DNA of 64,000 nt from Ferrovibrio sp046297895 (GCF_046297895.1 NZ_JBKBHC010000001.1:248001-312000), one strand, 5' to 3'. Positions 1 to 9,216 are shown, numbered from the stretch's first letter. Notes: a model not told the origin generated them from the sequence alone. Numbers and translations: made by a program.

Positions 1-246
1 CGGCTCGCGGCGCAGGATGCTGGAAAACAGCCGGACCATGGCCGGACGCCCGATGGGCGTGCCCATGTAATACCAGTCGCCATTGCGGGCTATCCGCATG
101 TCGATTTCGCCGCAAAATGGCGGATTCCACAGATGGACTGGCGGTTTTTTGCGCAGATCGGCCTCGCCGCCGAACCGGGCGATCACATCTTGGAGACCGG
201 GCGCTTTGGCCGTGGGAACTGTCATATGAGACATATGGGCTTTCAT
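1..246 (-). CDS. DUF1285 family protein, 5' part only
   Basis: This is the first 82 codons of a gene that runs off the left edge; the frame is open from the edge to the ATG at 246-244. The DUF1285 hallmarks are visible: W-N-P-P-F-C-G-E-I-D-M-R-I at residues 40-52 and W-Y-Y-M-G-T-P-I-G-R-P at residues 58-68. The family is small, probably cytosolic, and has no established function. Met5 and Met8 are possible alternative starts. It is divergent from the MoxR gene with only 26 bases between start codons, so the two must share one promoter region; the DUF1285 next to moxR/DUF58 arrangement is one I recall from other alphaproteobacteria. Confidence 0.85.
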   Translation of the reverse strand, partial: MKAHMSHMTVPTAKAPGLQDVIARFGGEADLRKKPPVHLWNPPFCGEIDMRIARNGDWYYMGTPIGRPAMVRLFSSILRREP

Positions 247-259
247 TTCGCTTCTACTA

Positions 260-265
260 TATACT
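260..265 (+). promoter_or_regulatory. candidate -10 box, near-leaderless start of the moxR operon
   Basis: TATACT ends seven bases before the moxR ATG at 273, so transcription would begin at or next to the start codon. No Shine-Dalgarno sequence is visible and no good -35 box is seen. The same geometry recurs at 15509 and 58590. Confidence 0.35.
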
Positions 266-272
266 CATTTCC

Positions 273-1271
273 ATGCACAATTTGAGCGATACCGCCGAAC
301 ATATCCTTCCCGAGATCGAGCGGATCGGCGGCCGCCTCGCCACCGCTCGCGACGCGATCGGCCGGGTGATCTTCGGTCAGGACGAGGTGGTTGAGGAAAC
401 GCTCATCACCCTGCTGGCGGGCGGGCATGCGCTGCTGGTCGGCGTGCCGGGCCTGGCCAAAACCAAACTGGTGGAAACCCTGGCCCGGGTTCTGGGCCTG
501 GATGCTCGGCGCGTTCAGTTCACCCCCGACCTGATGCCGGCCGATATCATCGGCTCGGAAGTGCTGGAGGAAAGCGAGACCGGCCGCCGCGCCTTCCGTT
601 TCCTGCCTGGCCCGGTCTTCTGCCAGTTGCTGATGGCCGACGAGATCAACCGCGCCAGTCCGCGCACGCAGTCGGCCCTTCTGCAGGCGATGCAGGAACG
701 GCAGGTCTCGGTAGCCGGTCAGCGCCACGAACTGCCCGCCCCCTTCCATGTGCTGGCAACGCAGAACCCGTTGGAGCAGGAAGGCACCTATCCGCTGCCT
801 GAAGCCCAGCTCGACCGCTTCCTGCTGCAAATCGACGTGCGCTATCCCGACCGCGAGGCGGAGCGGCGCATGCTGTTCGCCACCACCGGCGCCTCCGAGG
901 ATGCCATCCCCACCGTGCTGAGCGCCGGGGATCTGATGGCGGCGCAGCGACTGGTGCGGCGCATACCGGTGGGTGAGAACGTGGTGGAGGCGATCCTCAA
1001 TCTTGTGCGCGCCGGCCGGCCGCAGGATAGCGATGTACCCGGTCTGGATGATCTGGTGGCCTGGGGTCCCGGTCCGCGCGCCAGCCAGGCGCTGATGCTG
1101 GCTGTGCGCGCCCGTGCCCTGCTGCAGGGCCGACTGGCTCCCTCCATCGAGGATGTTCTTGCGCTGGCTGGGCCGATCCTGCGCCATCGCATGGCGCTCA
1201 CCTTCGCCGCCCGGGCTGAAGGCGTCACTGTCTCCGACGTCATCGGCAAGCTGACCGAACCGTTGCGATGA
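273..1271 (+). CDS. MoxR family AAA+ ATPase
   Basis: A 332-residue MoxR-type ATPase, a chaperone-like AAA+ class that usually works with DUF58 and von Willebrand A proteins. Walker A is G-V-P-G-L-A-K-T (57-64), Walker B is L-L-M-A-D-E (119-124) and sensor 1 is A-T-Q-N-P (162-166). The ATG at 273 was chosen because homology begins there; the in-frame extension back to 117 would run through the divergent DUF1285 gene and has unrelated composition. It is the first gene of a tightly coupled operon: its TGA overlaps the DUF58 ATG (ATGA). The partner or substrate of this particular MoxR is unknown. Confidence 0.93.
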   Translation: MHNLSDTAEHILPEIERIGGRLATARDAIGRVIFGQDEVVEETLITLLAGGHALLVGVPGLAKTKLVETLARVLGLDARRVQFTPDLMPADIIGSEVLEESETGRRAFRFLPGPVFCQLLMADEINRASPRTQSALLQAMQERQVSVAGQRHELPAPFHVLATQNPLEQEGTYPLPEAQLDRFLLQIDVRYPDREAERRMLFATTGASEDAIPTVLSAGDLMAAQRLVRRIPVGENVVEAILNLVRAGRPQDSDVPGLDDLVAWGPGPRASQALMLAVRARALLQGRLAPSIEDVLALAGPILRHRMALTFAARAEGVTVSDVIGKLTEPLR

Positions 1272-2194
1272 ACCAGACGGCAGCGGCCGGGGCGGCACAA
1301 GCGAATGCCCGGCGCCAGCGCGCCGAACATTTCGCGGCATTTCTGCCGCCCCTGCTGGTTGCCGCGGAACGGGTCGCCGCCACTGTAGAACAGGGCGTGC
1401 ATGGGCGCCGCCGTGTCGGCCCCGGCGATGCCTTCTGGCAGTTCCGGCGTTACAGCCCCGGCGATGCGATCACCCGTATCGACTGGCGCCAGACCGCCAA
1501 GCGCAGCCACGCCTTTATCCGGGAAAACGAATGGGAGGCCGCTGAAAGCGTATGGCTTTGGCGCGATCCCTCGCCATCCATGCGCTGGAAATCACCCCAG
1601 GGCCAGGAGCAGAAGGACGAACGAGGCGATCTGCTGCTTCTGGCATTGGCCAGCCTGCTGCTGCGCGGTGGCGAACGCGTAGCCCTGCTGGGCCATCCCC
1701 AGCGCCCCTCTGCCGGCCGGCTGGTGCTGGAGCGCATCGCCGAACGTCTGATTCGGTCACGCTTCGAAACCGCGGAGGCAAGCCTGCCGCCCGTGCAGAC
1801 CCTGCCGCGCTATGCCCATGTGGTGCTGATCGGCGATTTCCTTTATCCGGTACCTGAAATTGCAGCACGCCTGCGCGCCATTGCAGATATGGGCGTGCGC
1901 GGAACGCTGCTGCGGCTGGTGGACCCCGCCGAGGAAGACTTCCCTTACAGCGGCCGCACCCGCTTTCTCGGGCTGGAAGGCGAAAGTCCGATGCTCGCGC
2001 CACGCGCCGAATCGTTGGCCGAGGAATGGCGCAGCAGTTTTGCCGCGCACCAGCATGACCTTGCCGAAGTCTGCCGCCGGCTTGGCTGGCGGCATCTGAA
2101 GCATCGCACCGACAAAGTGCCGCAGACCGCCCTGCTGGCCCTGTATCAGGCCCTGCAGGGCGAACGCGCCCTCGGGCCGGCCGGAGGGCGCTGA
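1268..2194 (+). CDS. DUF58 domain protein
   Basis: A 308-residue soluble DUF58 protein, the usual partner of MoxR ATPases. The family signature around residues 60-85 is clear (Y-S-P-G-D-A-I-T-R-I-D-W, then an R-E-N-E turn), and a D-P-S-P-S stretch near residue 100 resembles the metal-binding DxSxS motif of von Willebrand A folds. There is no signal peptide or membrane segment. Its start codon overlaps the moxR stop and the next gene starts two bases after its own stop, so it should be made together with both. The biochemical role of DUF58 proteins is not settled; assembly or folding of envelope factors is the usual suggestion. Confidence 0.92.
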   Translation: MNQTAAAGAAQANARRQRAEHFAAFLPPLLVAAERVAATVEQGVHGRRRVGPGDAFWQFRRYSPGDAITRIDWRQTAKRSHAFIRENEWEAAESVWLWRDPSPSMRWKSPQGQEQKDERGDLLLLALASLLLRGGERVALLGHPQRPSAGRLVLERIAERLIRSRFETAEASLPPVQTLPRYAHVVLIGDFLYPVPEIAARLRAIADMGVRGTLLRLVDPAEEDFPYSGRTRFLGLEGESPMLAPRAESLAEEWRSSFAAHQHDLAEVCRRLGWRHLKHRTDKVPQTALLALYQALQGERALGPAGGR

Positions 2195-2195
2195 G

Positions 2196-4958
2196 ATGCT
2201 GACGCTGGGCAGTCTCGCCTTCGGCGCTCCGCTGGCGCTGCTCGCCCTGCTCAGCCTGCCGGTACTGTGGTGGCTGCTGCGCATCACGCCGCCGACGCCT
2301 AGGCAGGTGACATTCCCCCCCCTGAGACTGCTGCTGCTGATCAAGCCCAAGGAAGAGACGCCGGCGCATACGCCGCTCTGGCTGTTGCTGCTGCGCCTGC
2401 TCATTGCAGCACTGGTGATCCTGGCCTTGGCTGAACCGGTGCTGAATCCGCAAACCAGTCAAAATGATGACCGGCCGCTGGTGCTTGTGATCGATGATGC
2501 CTGGACCGCCACCCCGCGCTGGCGTGAGCGGCTGGGCCGTGCCGATGCGATTCTTGAAAGCGCCCAGCGCGACGGGCGGGCCGCCATGCTGCTCACCACC
2601 GCTCCGCCAGTCGGCAGGGAAACGATCCAGCCGGGACAACTCATGCCGGCGGGCGACTTGCGGCCGGTCGTGGCCGCGCTGCAACCAAAACCCTGGCCAA
2701 GCGACCGGGCCGCAGCCGTGCAGGCTCTCAACCAGGCCCGCCTGCCCGAAAATGCCGAAACCATCTGGCTGAGCGACGGCCTGCGCGACGACGAATCGGG
2801 CGAAGCCGCCTATACGCTGGCAGAGTGGCTGCTTCGCCTGGGCCGGGTCAGCGTGATCGAACCCGGACGCGACGACCTCTCCCTTGCCCTGCTGCCGCCT
2901 GCGGTAAATACCCAAGGCGATACCGTCACGATACGGCGACCGGCCGGTGCGAATGGCACCCGCAGCGTCACGCTGAGGGCGGCAACGGATCAGGGACGCG
3001 TCCTGGCGCGCGAGACCCTGTCCTTCGCCGCCGGAGCCGAAACCGCGACGCTGAAGCTCGACCTGCCCAGCGAATTGCGCAATCAGCTGTCCCGGCTGGA
3101 AATCGAGGAGCAGCCGGCCGCCGGAACGGTGCAACTGCTGGACGACCGCTGGCGACGCCGGCCGATCGGCCTGGTCTCCGGCGGTGCGGTGGAAACGCGT
3201 CAGCCGCTGCTGGGAGACCTGTTCTATCTGGAGCGCGCCCTAACCCCCTACGCCGAGTTGCGCAACGCCCCGGTGTCAGAGTTACTGCAACGCGAACTTG
3301 CCGTGATCATCATGGCCGACGTGGCACAACTGGTCGGCGGCGAAGGCCGGCAACTCAGAGAGTGGGTGGAGAAAGGCGGCGTGTTGCTGCGCTTTGCCGG
3401 TCCTCGTATGGCGGAAGCCACCGATGACCTTCTGCCGGTGCGGCTGCGCCAGGGTGCGCGGCAGCTTGGCGGAGCCCTATCCTGGTCGCAGCCGCAGCGG
3501 CTGGGCCCCACGCCGGAAACTAGCCCCTTCCACGGCCTCGGCGGCGCCAGCGAGGTCAGCGTCAGCCGCCAGGTTCTGGCCGAACCCGAACCGCAATTGG
3601 GCGACAAGACCTGGCTGCGGCTGGAAGACGGCACACCGTTGGTTACCGCGGCCCAGCGCGGCAAGGGCTGGGTCATCCTGGTGCATACCTCGGCCAATAC
3701 CCTGTGGTCCGACCTGGCGCTGAGCGGATTCTATGTCGAGATGCTCCGCAAGGTGATCGACCTTTCGCAGGGCGTGGCTGGCAGCGGCGAGGCAGCCGAC
3801 CTGCCGTTGCCGCCGCTGACCATGCTCGACGGTTTCGGCCGCTCCGCGGAGCCCGGTCCGGCAGTGCAGCCACTGGCCGCACGCGCCCTGGCAACCACCC
3901 AGCCCAACCCGCGCCATCCGCCAGGGTGGTATGGCCGGTTGGACAGCCGCCAGGCCCTGAATGCCGTGACTGCCGATACCATTCTGCGGGCGATCGACCG
4001 CTGGCCTGCCGATGTCGCGCGGCTCAATCTCGATCAGACCAGCCGCGAAACCCGCCTGCTGCCCTGGCTGCTCTCGGCTGCCCTGCTGCTGTTCCTGGCC
4101 GACTGGCTGATCGGCTTGGCCCTTCGCGGCCTGTTGCCCCGGCTGCGCCGTCCAGCCACCGCTGCAGCGCTGCTGCTGTCCCTCGTCTTTGCCGCCGGTG
4201 CCGAAGCGCAGCCGCGCCGGAATACCCTGCCGGCGGGCGATGAATTCGCCCTCAAGGCCTCGCTCGATCTGCGGCTGGCCTATGTGGTAACCGGCCAGGC
4301 CGATATCGATCAGATGAGTCGCGCCGGCCTGTATGGCCTGACCGAGGTGATGTACCGCCGCACCTCTATCGAGGCGGCCGAACCGCTGGGCGTGAACCTC
4401 GAGGCCGACGACATCTCGCTGCTGCCTTTCCTGTACTGGCCGATCAGTCCCGCCCAGCCGCAGCTTTCCGATGCCGCGTTGCGCCGACTGGACCAGTTCA
4501 TGAAGACCGGCGGCATGATCCTGTTCGATACGCGCGACCAGGCGATGGGCCTGAGCGGAACGGCGGCCAGCCCGAATACCGACAAGCTGCGCCAGCTTCT
4601 GGCCAGGCTCGATATCCCGCCGCTGATGCCGGTGCCTGATGATCACGTGCTGACCAAGGCGTTCTACCTCATTCAGGACTTCCCCGGCCGCTATAGCGGC
4701 GGTACGCTGTGGGTGGAACGCAATCCGGGCGGCGACAAGGATGGCGTTACCTCTATCGTGATTGGCAGCCACGATTATGCCGCCGCTTGGGCGATGGATG
4801 CCAACGGCCGGCCACTGGCCGTGACCGTGCCGAACAATCCCCGACAGCGTGAATTCGCCTATCGCTTCGGCATCAACCTGCTGATGTACACCCTGACCGG
4901 CAACTACAAGGCCGACCAGGTGCATGTGCCAGCGCTGCTAGAGCGGCTGGGCAACTGA
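2196..4958 (+). CDS. BatA-type N-terminus plus DUF4159, membrane protein
   Basis: A 920-residue protein with two linked halves. The first ~80 residues form the BatA/aerotolerance-type membrane anchor (two hydrophobic segments around 10-28 and 60-80), followed by a large soluble part. A hydrophobic region at about 620-670 ends in an A-E-A-Q-like cleavage-style motif and leads into a C-terminal DUF4159 domain (about 690-905), a fold related to glutamine amidotransferases. A GGAGG site lies eight bases before the ATG. The gene sits between DUF58 and the VWA-like membrane protein and overlaps the latter by one base. The exact function is unknown; placement in the MoxR operon implies a membrane-anchored client or scaffold. 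Confidence 0.88.
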   Translation: MLTLGSLAFGAPLALLALLSLPVLWWLLRITPPTPRQVTFPPLRLLLLIKPKEETPAHTPLWLLLLRLLIAALVILALAEPVLNPQTSQNDDRPLVLVIDDAWTATPRWRERLGRADAILESAQRDGRAAMLLTTAPPVGRETIQPGQLMPAGDLRPVVAALQPKPWPSDRAAAVQALNQARLPENAETIWLSDGLRDDESGEAAYTLAEWLLRLGRVSVIEPGRDDLSLALLPPAVNTQGDTVTIRRPAGANGTRSVTLRAATDQGRVLARETLSFAAGAETATLKLDLPSELRNQLSRLEIEEQPAAGTVQLLDDRWRRRPIGLVSGGAVETRQPLLGDLFYLERALTPYAELRNAPVSELLQRELAVIIMADVAQLVGGEGRQLREWVEKGGVLLRFAGPRMAEATDDLLPVRLRQGARQLGGALSWSQPQRLGPTPETSPFHGLGGASEVSVSRQVLAEPEPQLGDKTWLRLEDGTPLVTAAQRGKGWVILVHTSANTLWSDLALSGFYVEMLRKVIDLSQGVAGSGEAADLPLPPLTMLDGFGRSAEPGPAVQPLAARALATTQPNPRHPPGWYGRLDSRQALNAVTADTILRAIDRWPADVARLNLDQTSRETRLLPWLLSAALLLFLADWLIGLALRGLLPRLRRPATAAALLLSLVFAAGAEAQPRRNTLPAGDEFALKASLDLRLAYVVTGQADIDQMSRAGLYGLTEVMYRRTSIEAAEPLGVNLEADDISLLPFLYWPISPAQPQLSDAALRRLDQFMKTGGMILFDTRDQAMGLSGTAASPNTDKLRQLLARLDIPPLMPVPDDHVLTKAFYLIQDFPGRYSGGTLWVERNPGGDKDGVTSIVIGSHDYAAAWAMDANGRPLAVTVPNNPRQREFAYRFGINLLMYTLTGNYKADQVHVPALLERLGN

Positions 4959-7057
4959 TGACGAGCGCTTTCACCTTCGATTTCGTGCCGCTTGTGCCTT
5001 GGCCGCTGCTGCTGGCCTGCGCTGCCATGGCGCTGTTCCTTACCGGTCTGGGTTTGTGGCGCGGGGCGCGCGGCACTCTGTTGCGCAGCCTGGTGGCATT
5101 GCTGGTCCTTGGCGCGCTGGCCAATCCGGTCGCGCGGCGCGAGGAACGCGCGGCCCTGCCCGACATCGCCGTGGTGGTGGTGGATGAAAGCCTGAGCCAG
5201 GGGATCGGCGATCGCCGCCAACAGGCCGAGCAGGCCGAAGCCGCCCTGCGCGAGAGACTCGGCGCCCTGGAAAACCTGGAAGTTCGCTATGTGCGCGGTG
5301 GCACGCCGTCGGCAGAGAATGCCGACCGCGACGAAGGCACGCGGTTATTCTCCGCGCTTACGCTGGCGCTCAGCGATCTGCCGCGCCATCGGCTGGCCGG
5401 CAGCATCCTGGTTACCGATGGCCAGGTGCACGACTTGCCCGAGATCGCTGCGGCCCAGGACGTGACCGGCGCGCCGGTGCATGTGCTGCTGACCGGCCAG
5501 CCCGATGAACGCGACCGGCGACTGGTGGTAAGGAACGCCCCCACCTTCGGCATGGTCAATCAGGATCTCAATGTCACCCTGCGCGTTGACGATACCGGCG
5601 CAGCGCCCGGCGAGATGGCCGAGTTGCGTTTCCGGCAGCAGGAGGTTGGCGAACGGACCCTTTCGGTGCCGGTTGGCCGCGACATATCGATTCCGTTCAA
5701 GCTGCCCCGCGCCGGCCGCAGCCTGCTGGAATTCGAGGTCCTGCCGGTAACGGGGGAACTTACACCGCTGAACAACCGTGTGGCGCTTTCGGTGAATGGA
5801 GTGCGTGATCGCCTGCGCGTGCTGCTGGTGACGGGCGAGGCCCATGCGGGCGAACGGGTCTGGCGCAACCTGCTGAAGGCCGATCCCAATGTCGACCTGG
5901 TCCATTTCACGATTCTCAGGCCGCCCGACAAGCAGGACGGCACCCCGATCCGCGAGCTGTCGCTGATCGCCTTCCCGATCCGCGAATTGTTCGAACTCAA
6001 ACTGAGCGAGTTCGACCTGATCATCTTCGACCGTTACCGCAGGCGCGGGATCCTGCCGACATCGTATTTCGAGAACATCGCCAATTACGTGGCGCGTGGC
6101 GGGGCCTTCCTTGAAGTGTCGGGACCGGCCTATGCCACGCCGCTGAGCCTGTATCGCACGCCGTTGGCCGACATCTTCCCCGGTCGCCCGACCGGTACCG
6201 TGCGGACCGAGCCGTTCCAGGCTCGCCTGAGCGACCTGGGTCGCCGCCACCCCGTGACGGCGAGCCTGCCCGGTTCGGTGGGTGAAAGCGGCAATCCAAG
6301 CTGGAGCCGCTGGTTTCGTGTCATCAATGTGGATGTCATGCGCGGAAACAGCGTGCTGGAAACGCCGAACCGCGAACCGCTGCTGGTGCTGGATCGCATC
6401 GAGAAGGGTCGCGTGGCGCAGTTCTATTCCGATCACGTCTGGCTGTGGTCGCGCGGCTTCGAGGGCGGCGGCCCCCAGGGCGAGCTGTTGCGCCGGCTGG
6501 CGCACTGGCTGATGAAGGAGCCGGATCTCGAGGAAGAAGCCCTGCGCGCCGAGGCGCGCGGCAATCGCATCGAGATCGAACGCCGCAGCCTGCGGGAAAG
6601 CAGCGAAGCCGTGACCGTGATACGGCCCGACGGCAGCGAAACCAAACTGACGCTGGAGGAGCGCGGCAACGGCCTGGCCAGCAATGCGCTGACCGTCGAG
6701 CAGCCCGGCATCTACCGCATCCGTGATGGCGACCGGGAAACCGTGGCCACCGTGGGGGCGATCAATCCGCGCGAATTCGCCGATCCGCGTGCCACGCCGG
6801 CCTTGCTCAAGCCGCTGGCGGATGCCAGCAGCGGCAGCGTGCGCTGGCTGCGCGACGGGCTGCCGGATATCCGCATGATCGACAAACCGAATCGCACCGC
6901 TGCGCGCGAGGCCGGCGGTCGCAACTGGATCGGCTTGTATCGCCAGAACGATTACGTGGTGACCGGGTTGAGCGTCACGCCGCTGGTCCTGCCATTGGCC
7001 CTTCTGGCCGCCTTGCTGGCCTCGCTGATGTTCATGTGGCGGCGCGAGAGCCGCTAG
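4958..7057 (+). CDS. membrane protein with VWA-like MIDAS and amidotransferase-like part
   Basis: A 699-residue protein ending the MoxR operon. Two N-terminal membrane segments (about 10-32 and 40-57) are followed by P-D-I-A-V-V-V-V-D-E-S-L-S, which contains a DxSxS metal site (D76, S78, S80), and by a later V-T-D-G-Q motif as in von Willebrand A folds. The middle resembles the glutamine-amidotransferase-like part of related membrane proteins. One membrane helix and R-R-E-S-R close the protein, so most of it is probably periplasmic. The ATG shares a base with the upstream stop (TGATG), implying coupled translation. It meets a convergent gene in a four-base overlap. Confidence 0.85.
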   Translation: MTSAFTFDFVPLVPWPLLLACAAMALFLTGLGLWRGARGTLLRSLVALLVLGALANPVARREERAALPDIAVVVVDESLSQGIGDRRQQAEQAEAALRERLGALENLEVRYVRGGTPSAENADRDEGTRLFSALTLALSDLPRHRLAGSILVTDGQVHDLPEIAAAQDVTGAPVHVLLTGQPDERDRRLVVRNAPTFGMVNQDLNVTLRVDDTGAAPGEMAELRFRQQEVGERTLSVPVGRDISIPFKLPRAGRSLLEFEVLPVTGELTPLNNRVALSVNGVRDRLRVLLVTGEAHAGERVWRNLLKADPNVDLVHFTILRPPDKQDGTPIRELSLIAFPIRELFELKLSEFDLIIFDRYRRRGILPTSYFENIANYVARGGAFLEVSGPAYATPLSLYRTPLADIFPGRPTGTVRTEPFQARLSDLGRRHPVTASLPGSVGESGNPSWSRWFRVINVDVMRGNSVLETPNREPLLVLDRIEKGRVAQFYSDHVWLWSRGFEGGGPQGELLRRLAHWLMKEPDLEEEALRAEARGNRIEIERRSLRESSEAVTVIRPDGSETKLTLEERGNGLASNALTVEQPGIYRIRDGDRETVATVGAINPREFADPRATPALLKPLADASSGSVRWLRDGLPDIRMIDKPNRTAAREAGGRNWIGLYRQNDYVVTGLSVTPLVLPLALLAALLASLMFMWRRESR

Positions 7058-7437
7058 CGGCGCAGCAATACCCGTACGGCGGCCTGCACCGTCATTCCCG
7101 TATGCAATCCGGCACCCTCGGCAGTGGGACTGAGCGCAGAAACAACGCCATTCTGCCAGGCATCGGCTGCATCGCCGATACGTGCGCTGGCATGCCCATA
7201 GGCCAGCGTGGGGCAGCTCAGCAGCGTCAAGCCGCTGATACCCGCCTGCTCTTTGCCGATTCCGGCGTCATTGAAGAAGCAGCCGCGTAATGGAATGCCC
7301 AATGCATAGCGCACGGCGCTGCCGCCGCCATGGCTTCCCGCCACCACGATCTGCCCGGCATCCTCCGGCCTGATTTCGGTGATGCTGTCCAGCAGCAGTA
7401 CGACGCGGTCATCGCAGGCGATAACGGCGCGCGCCAT
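7054..7437 (-). CDS. conserved protein of unknown function
   Basis: A 127-residue soluble protein with no named domain that I recognise. The conserved-looking parts are V-V-A-G-S-H-G-G-G near residue 32, a C-F-F-N-D-A-G-I-G segment near 54 and S-A-R-I-G-D-A-A-D near 85; the glycine-rich turn and regular alternation suggest a compact alpha/beta fold. It begins two bases after the stop of the GNAT gene, so the two form an operon and may act on the same substrate. Its 3' end overlaps the MoxR-operon membrane gene by four bases, tail to tail. Confidence 0.75.
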   Translation of the reverse strand: MARAVIACDDRVVLLLDSITEIRPEDAGQIVVAGSHGGGSAVRYALGIPLRGCFFNDAGIGKEQAGISGLTLLSCPTLAYGHASARIGDAADAWQNGVVSALSPTAEGAGLHTGMTVQAAVRVLLRR

Positions 7438-7439
7438 CG

Positions 7440-7958
7440 TCAGGCCGCCTTGCGCCTGCCGCGCGGCGGCTTGCCCACCATGCCCGAAACGCCTTTCAGC
7501 GCTCCGGCGGCCAGTTCCATCACCTGGAACCGCTCGCGTTCGACCCAGCCCGGCATCTCGAGTCCCCGGTCGGCCGCATTCACGAAGCCGAAAGGTTCGT
7601 AATAGGGCTTGTCGCCGACCAGGATGCAGATCCGGTGGCCGAGCCTTGTCGCGGCATACAGGCTGTGCCTAATCAGGGCCCGGCCGATGCCCTGGCCCTG
7701 ATAATCGGGATGCACGGCGACGGGCCCCAGCATGATCGCCGGCGCCGCCTGGTCGCCAATGGCGACCGGCCAGTAACGGATCGAGCCGAGCACGATGCCG
7801 TCCTCGTCGCGCACGACGAAGGCAAGCGGCTTGAGATGCGCGATATTCTCGCGCAGCCGATAGACGGTTTTCTTGGTCCGCTCGGAACCGAAGGCGAGGT
7901 CGAGCAGGGTATCGATCTGGACGGCGTCAGAGGGCCGCTCTGGCAGAATGGGGAACAT
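7440..7958 (-). CDS. GNAT family N-acetyltransferase
   Basis: A 172-residue acetyltransferase. The acetyl-CoA binding motif is clear: G-P-V-A-V-H-P-D-Y-Q-G-Q-G-I-G-R-A-L in the middle, followed by the C-terminal Y-Y-E-P-F-G-F motif typical of this subgroup. I chose the ATG at 7958 because GGAAG lies eight bases upstream and the length fits the family; an in-frame ATG at 8045 would add a 29-residue basic tail without a ribosome site. The acceptor is unknown. The C-terminal lysine/arginine tail (P-P-R-G-R-R-K-A-A) is unusual. It is followed two bases later by a conserved unknown gene. Confidence 0.9.
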   Translation of the reverse strand: MFPILPERPSDAVQIDTLLDLAFGSERTKKTVYRLRENIAHLKPLAFVVRDEDGIVLGSIRYWPVAIGDQAAPAIMLGPVAVHPDYQGQGIGRALIRHSLYAATRLGHRICILVGDKPYYEPFGFVNAADRGLEMPGWVERERFQVMELAAGALKGVSGMVGKPPRGRRKAA

Positions 7959-8271
7959 CAGCTTGCTTCCGGCAACAAGTTCGGAGACCACAGGCGGACG
8001 GGCGGCCTGAGCCTTCCGTCCGTTCGGCCGGCGGTTTGCGCTCATCGGAGAAGCTGATAACGGTCGGACTGTTAAGAGACGATGACCCTGCTTCAGAAGG
8101 CGCAAACGGCCGCCGCGCACCGCTTTCGCGATTGCAGATGCGATTGCATCTGTCGTCGCTGGGCCGGTGCGCCGGTACGAACTCGTCGATGTCGCCACTG
8201 GCGGGTCATGAGACTGCGTCCTCTTGTCGCGCCAGTTCGATAGCATAGCCAACAGGGGCCGTAAACCGGGT
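7959..8271. other. 313-base gap, no gene seen
   Basis: The gap lies between the start of the GNAT gene and the stop of the LysR gene, both on the minus strand. Short open frames on both strands have no recognisable composition or ribosome site. A perfect 7-bp hairpin with a GATT loop (8135-8141 with 8146-8152) is present without a T-run, and GCAATCGC occurs twice in a row on the minus strand around it. If the GNAT gene starts at 8045 the gap shrinks to 227 bases. Confidence 0.6.
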
Positions 8272-9216
8272 TCATGCGGAACGAGGGCCACTTCCTCTCT
8301 CTGTGTCCGCCAGGACACACTCCCAAGGCGGTTCCGGCCCAAAGCGGTCTGCCAGGAAGTCGATAAAGGCGCGCACCTTTGGGGTCAGGAAACGCTGGGC
8401 CGGATATACGGCATGGATACCAAGCGGCTGCGGCTCATAAGCCTCCAGCAGCGGCACCAGCCGACCGGCCGCGATATCAGGGCCCGCAATGAAGCTGGGC
8501 GACCGCACGATGCCATGCCCCGCCACAGCCGCGGCGCGCAGCACGTCGCCGTTATTGGCCAGAAGGCGCCCCCCGACCCGCACTGCCCAGGGTCCGCCCG
8601 TCCCCTCGTACCGCCAGATATCGGGCTCGGGCAGGTATTTGTAGAGCAGGCATTCGTGCTGACGCAGGTCGTCGGGCTTCAGGGGCACACCGGCCTTGCG
8701 CAGATAGGCTTCGGACGCGCAGGTGATCGGGCGAACCGGCGCCAGACGCCGCGCGGTCAGGCTGGAATCGGCCAGGTTGCCAATGCGTATGGCCACATCG
8801 ACCTCCTCCTCCATCAGATCGACGAGCCGGTCGTTAAAGGTCAGGTCGACGCGCAATTCGGGATAGAGCGCCAGAAGATCGGGCAGCAGCGGCGAGACAT
8901 AGGCCAGGCCAAAGCTCATCGGCAGGTTCACCCGCAGCAGGCCGCGCGGCATCGCCTGAAGGTTCTGCACGGCTGCCTCCGCCGCCTCGGCCTCGGTCAG
9001 CACCCGCTGCGCATGTTCCAGGACGATGCGCCCGGTCTCGGTGAGCGACAGCCGGCGCGTGGTGCGCTGGAGCAACTGGGCTCCCAGATGCTGCTCGAGC
9101 CGGGCTATCTGCTTTGACACGGCCGATTTCGACAGCCGGAGAGACTGGGCGGCGGCGCTGAACCCCCCGGCCTCCACCACCCGCGCGAATACAGCCAGGT
9201 CCGCTAGATGATCCAT
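8272..9216 (-). CDS. LysR family transcriptional regulator
   Basis: A 314-residue LysR regulator with the standard N-terminal winged helix-turn-helix (residues 1-60; F-S-A-A-A-Q-S-L-R-L-S-K-S-A-V-S-K-Q-I is the recognition region) and a periplasmic-binding-like effector domain. The segment R-G-L-L-R-V-N-L-P-M-S-F-G marks it as the AaeR/DmlR-like group. The ATG at 9216 starts at the conserved M-D-H-L-A-D-L-A-V-F and has AAGGA ten bases upstream. It is divergent from wrbA, and a perfect inverted repeat between the two is the probable binding site, so it likely controls wrbA and itself in response to a quinone or another redox-active small molecule. Confidence 0.92.
   Translation of the reverse strand: MDHLADLAVFARVVEAGGFSAAAQSLRLSKSAVSKQIARLEQHLGAQLLQRTTRRLSLTETGRIVLEHAQRVLTEAEAAEAAVQNLQAMPRGLLRVNLPMSFGLAYVSPLLPDLLALYPELRVDLTFNDRLVDLMEEEVDVAIRIGNLADSSLTARRLAPVRPITCASEAYLRKAGVPLKPDDLRQHECLLYKYLPEPDIWRYEGTGGPWAVRVGGRLLANNGDVLRAAAVAGHGIVRSPSFIAGPDIAAGRLVPLLEAYEPQPLGIHAVYPAQRFLTPKVRAFIDFLADRFGPEPPWECVLADTERGSGPRSA

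Noticed and set aside
117..272. In-frame extension of the MoxR gene to an upstream ATG
   Set aside because: It would overlap the divergent DUF1285 start, has low-complexity arginine-rich sequence and no family similarity; homology begins at 273.
1515..4925. Long open frames on the minus strand opposite the MoxR operon
   Set aside because: Arginine/glutamine/histidine-rich composition typical of GC-rich antisense frames; no motif, no ribosome site, and the plus-strand genes are clear.
8036..8326. Short frames on both strands in the LysR-GNAT gap
   Set aside because: No ribosome site, no coding-like composition and no family; listed as an empty gap.
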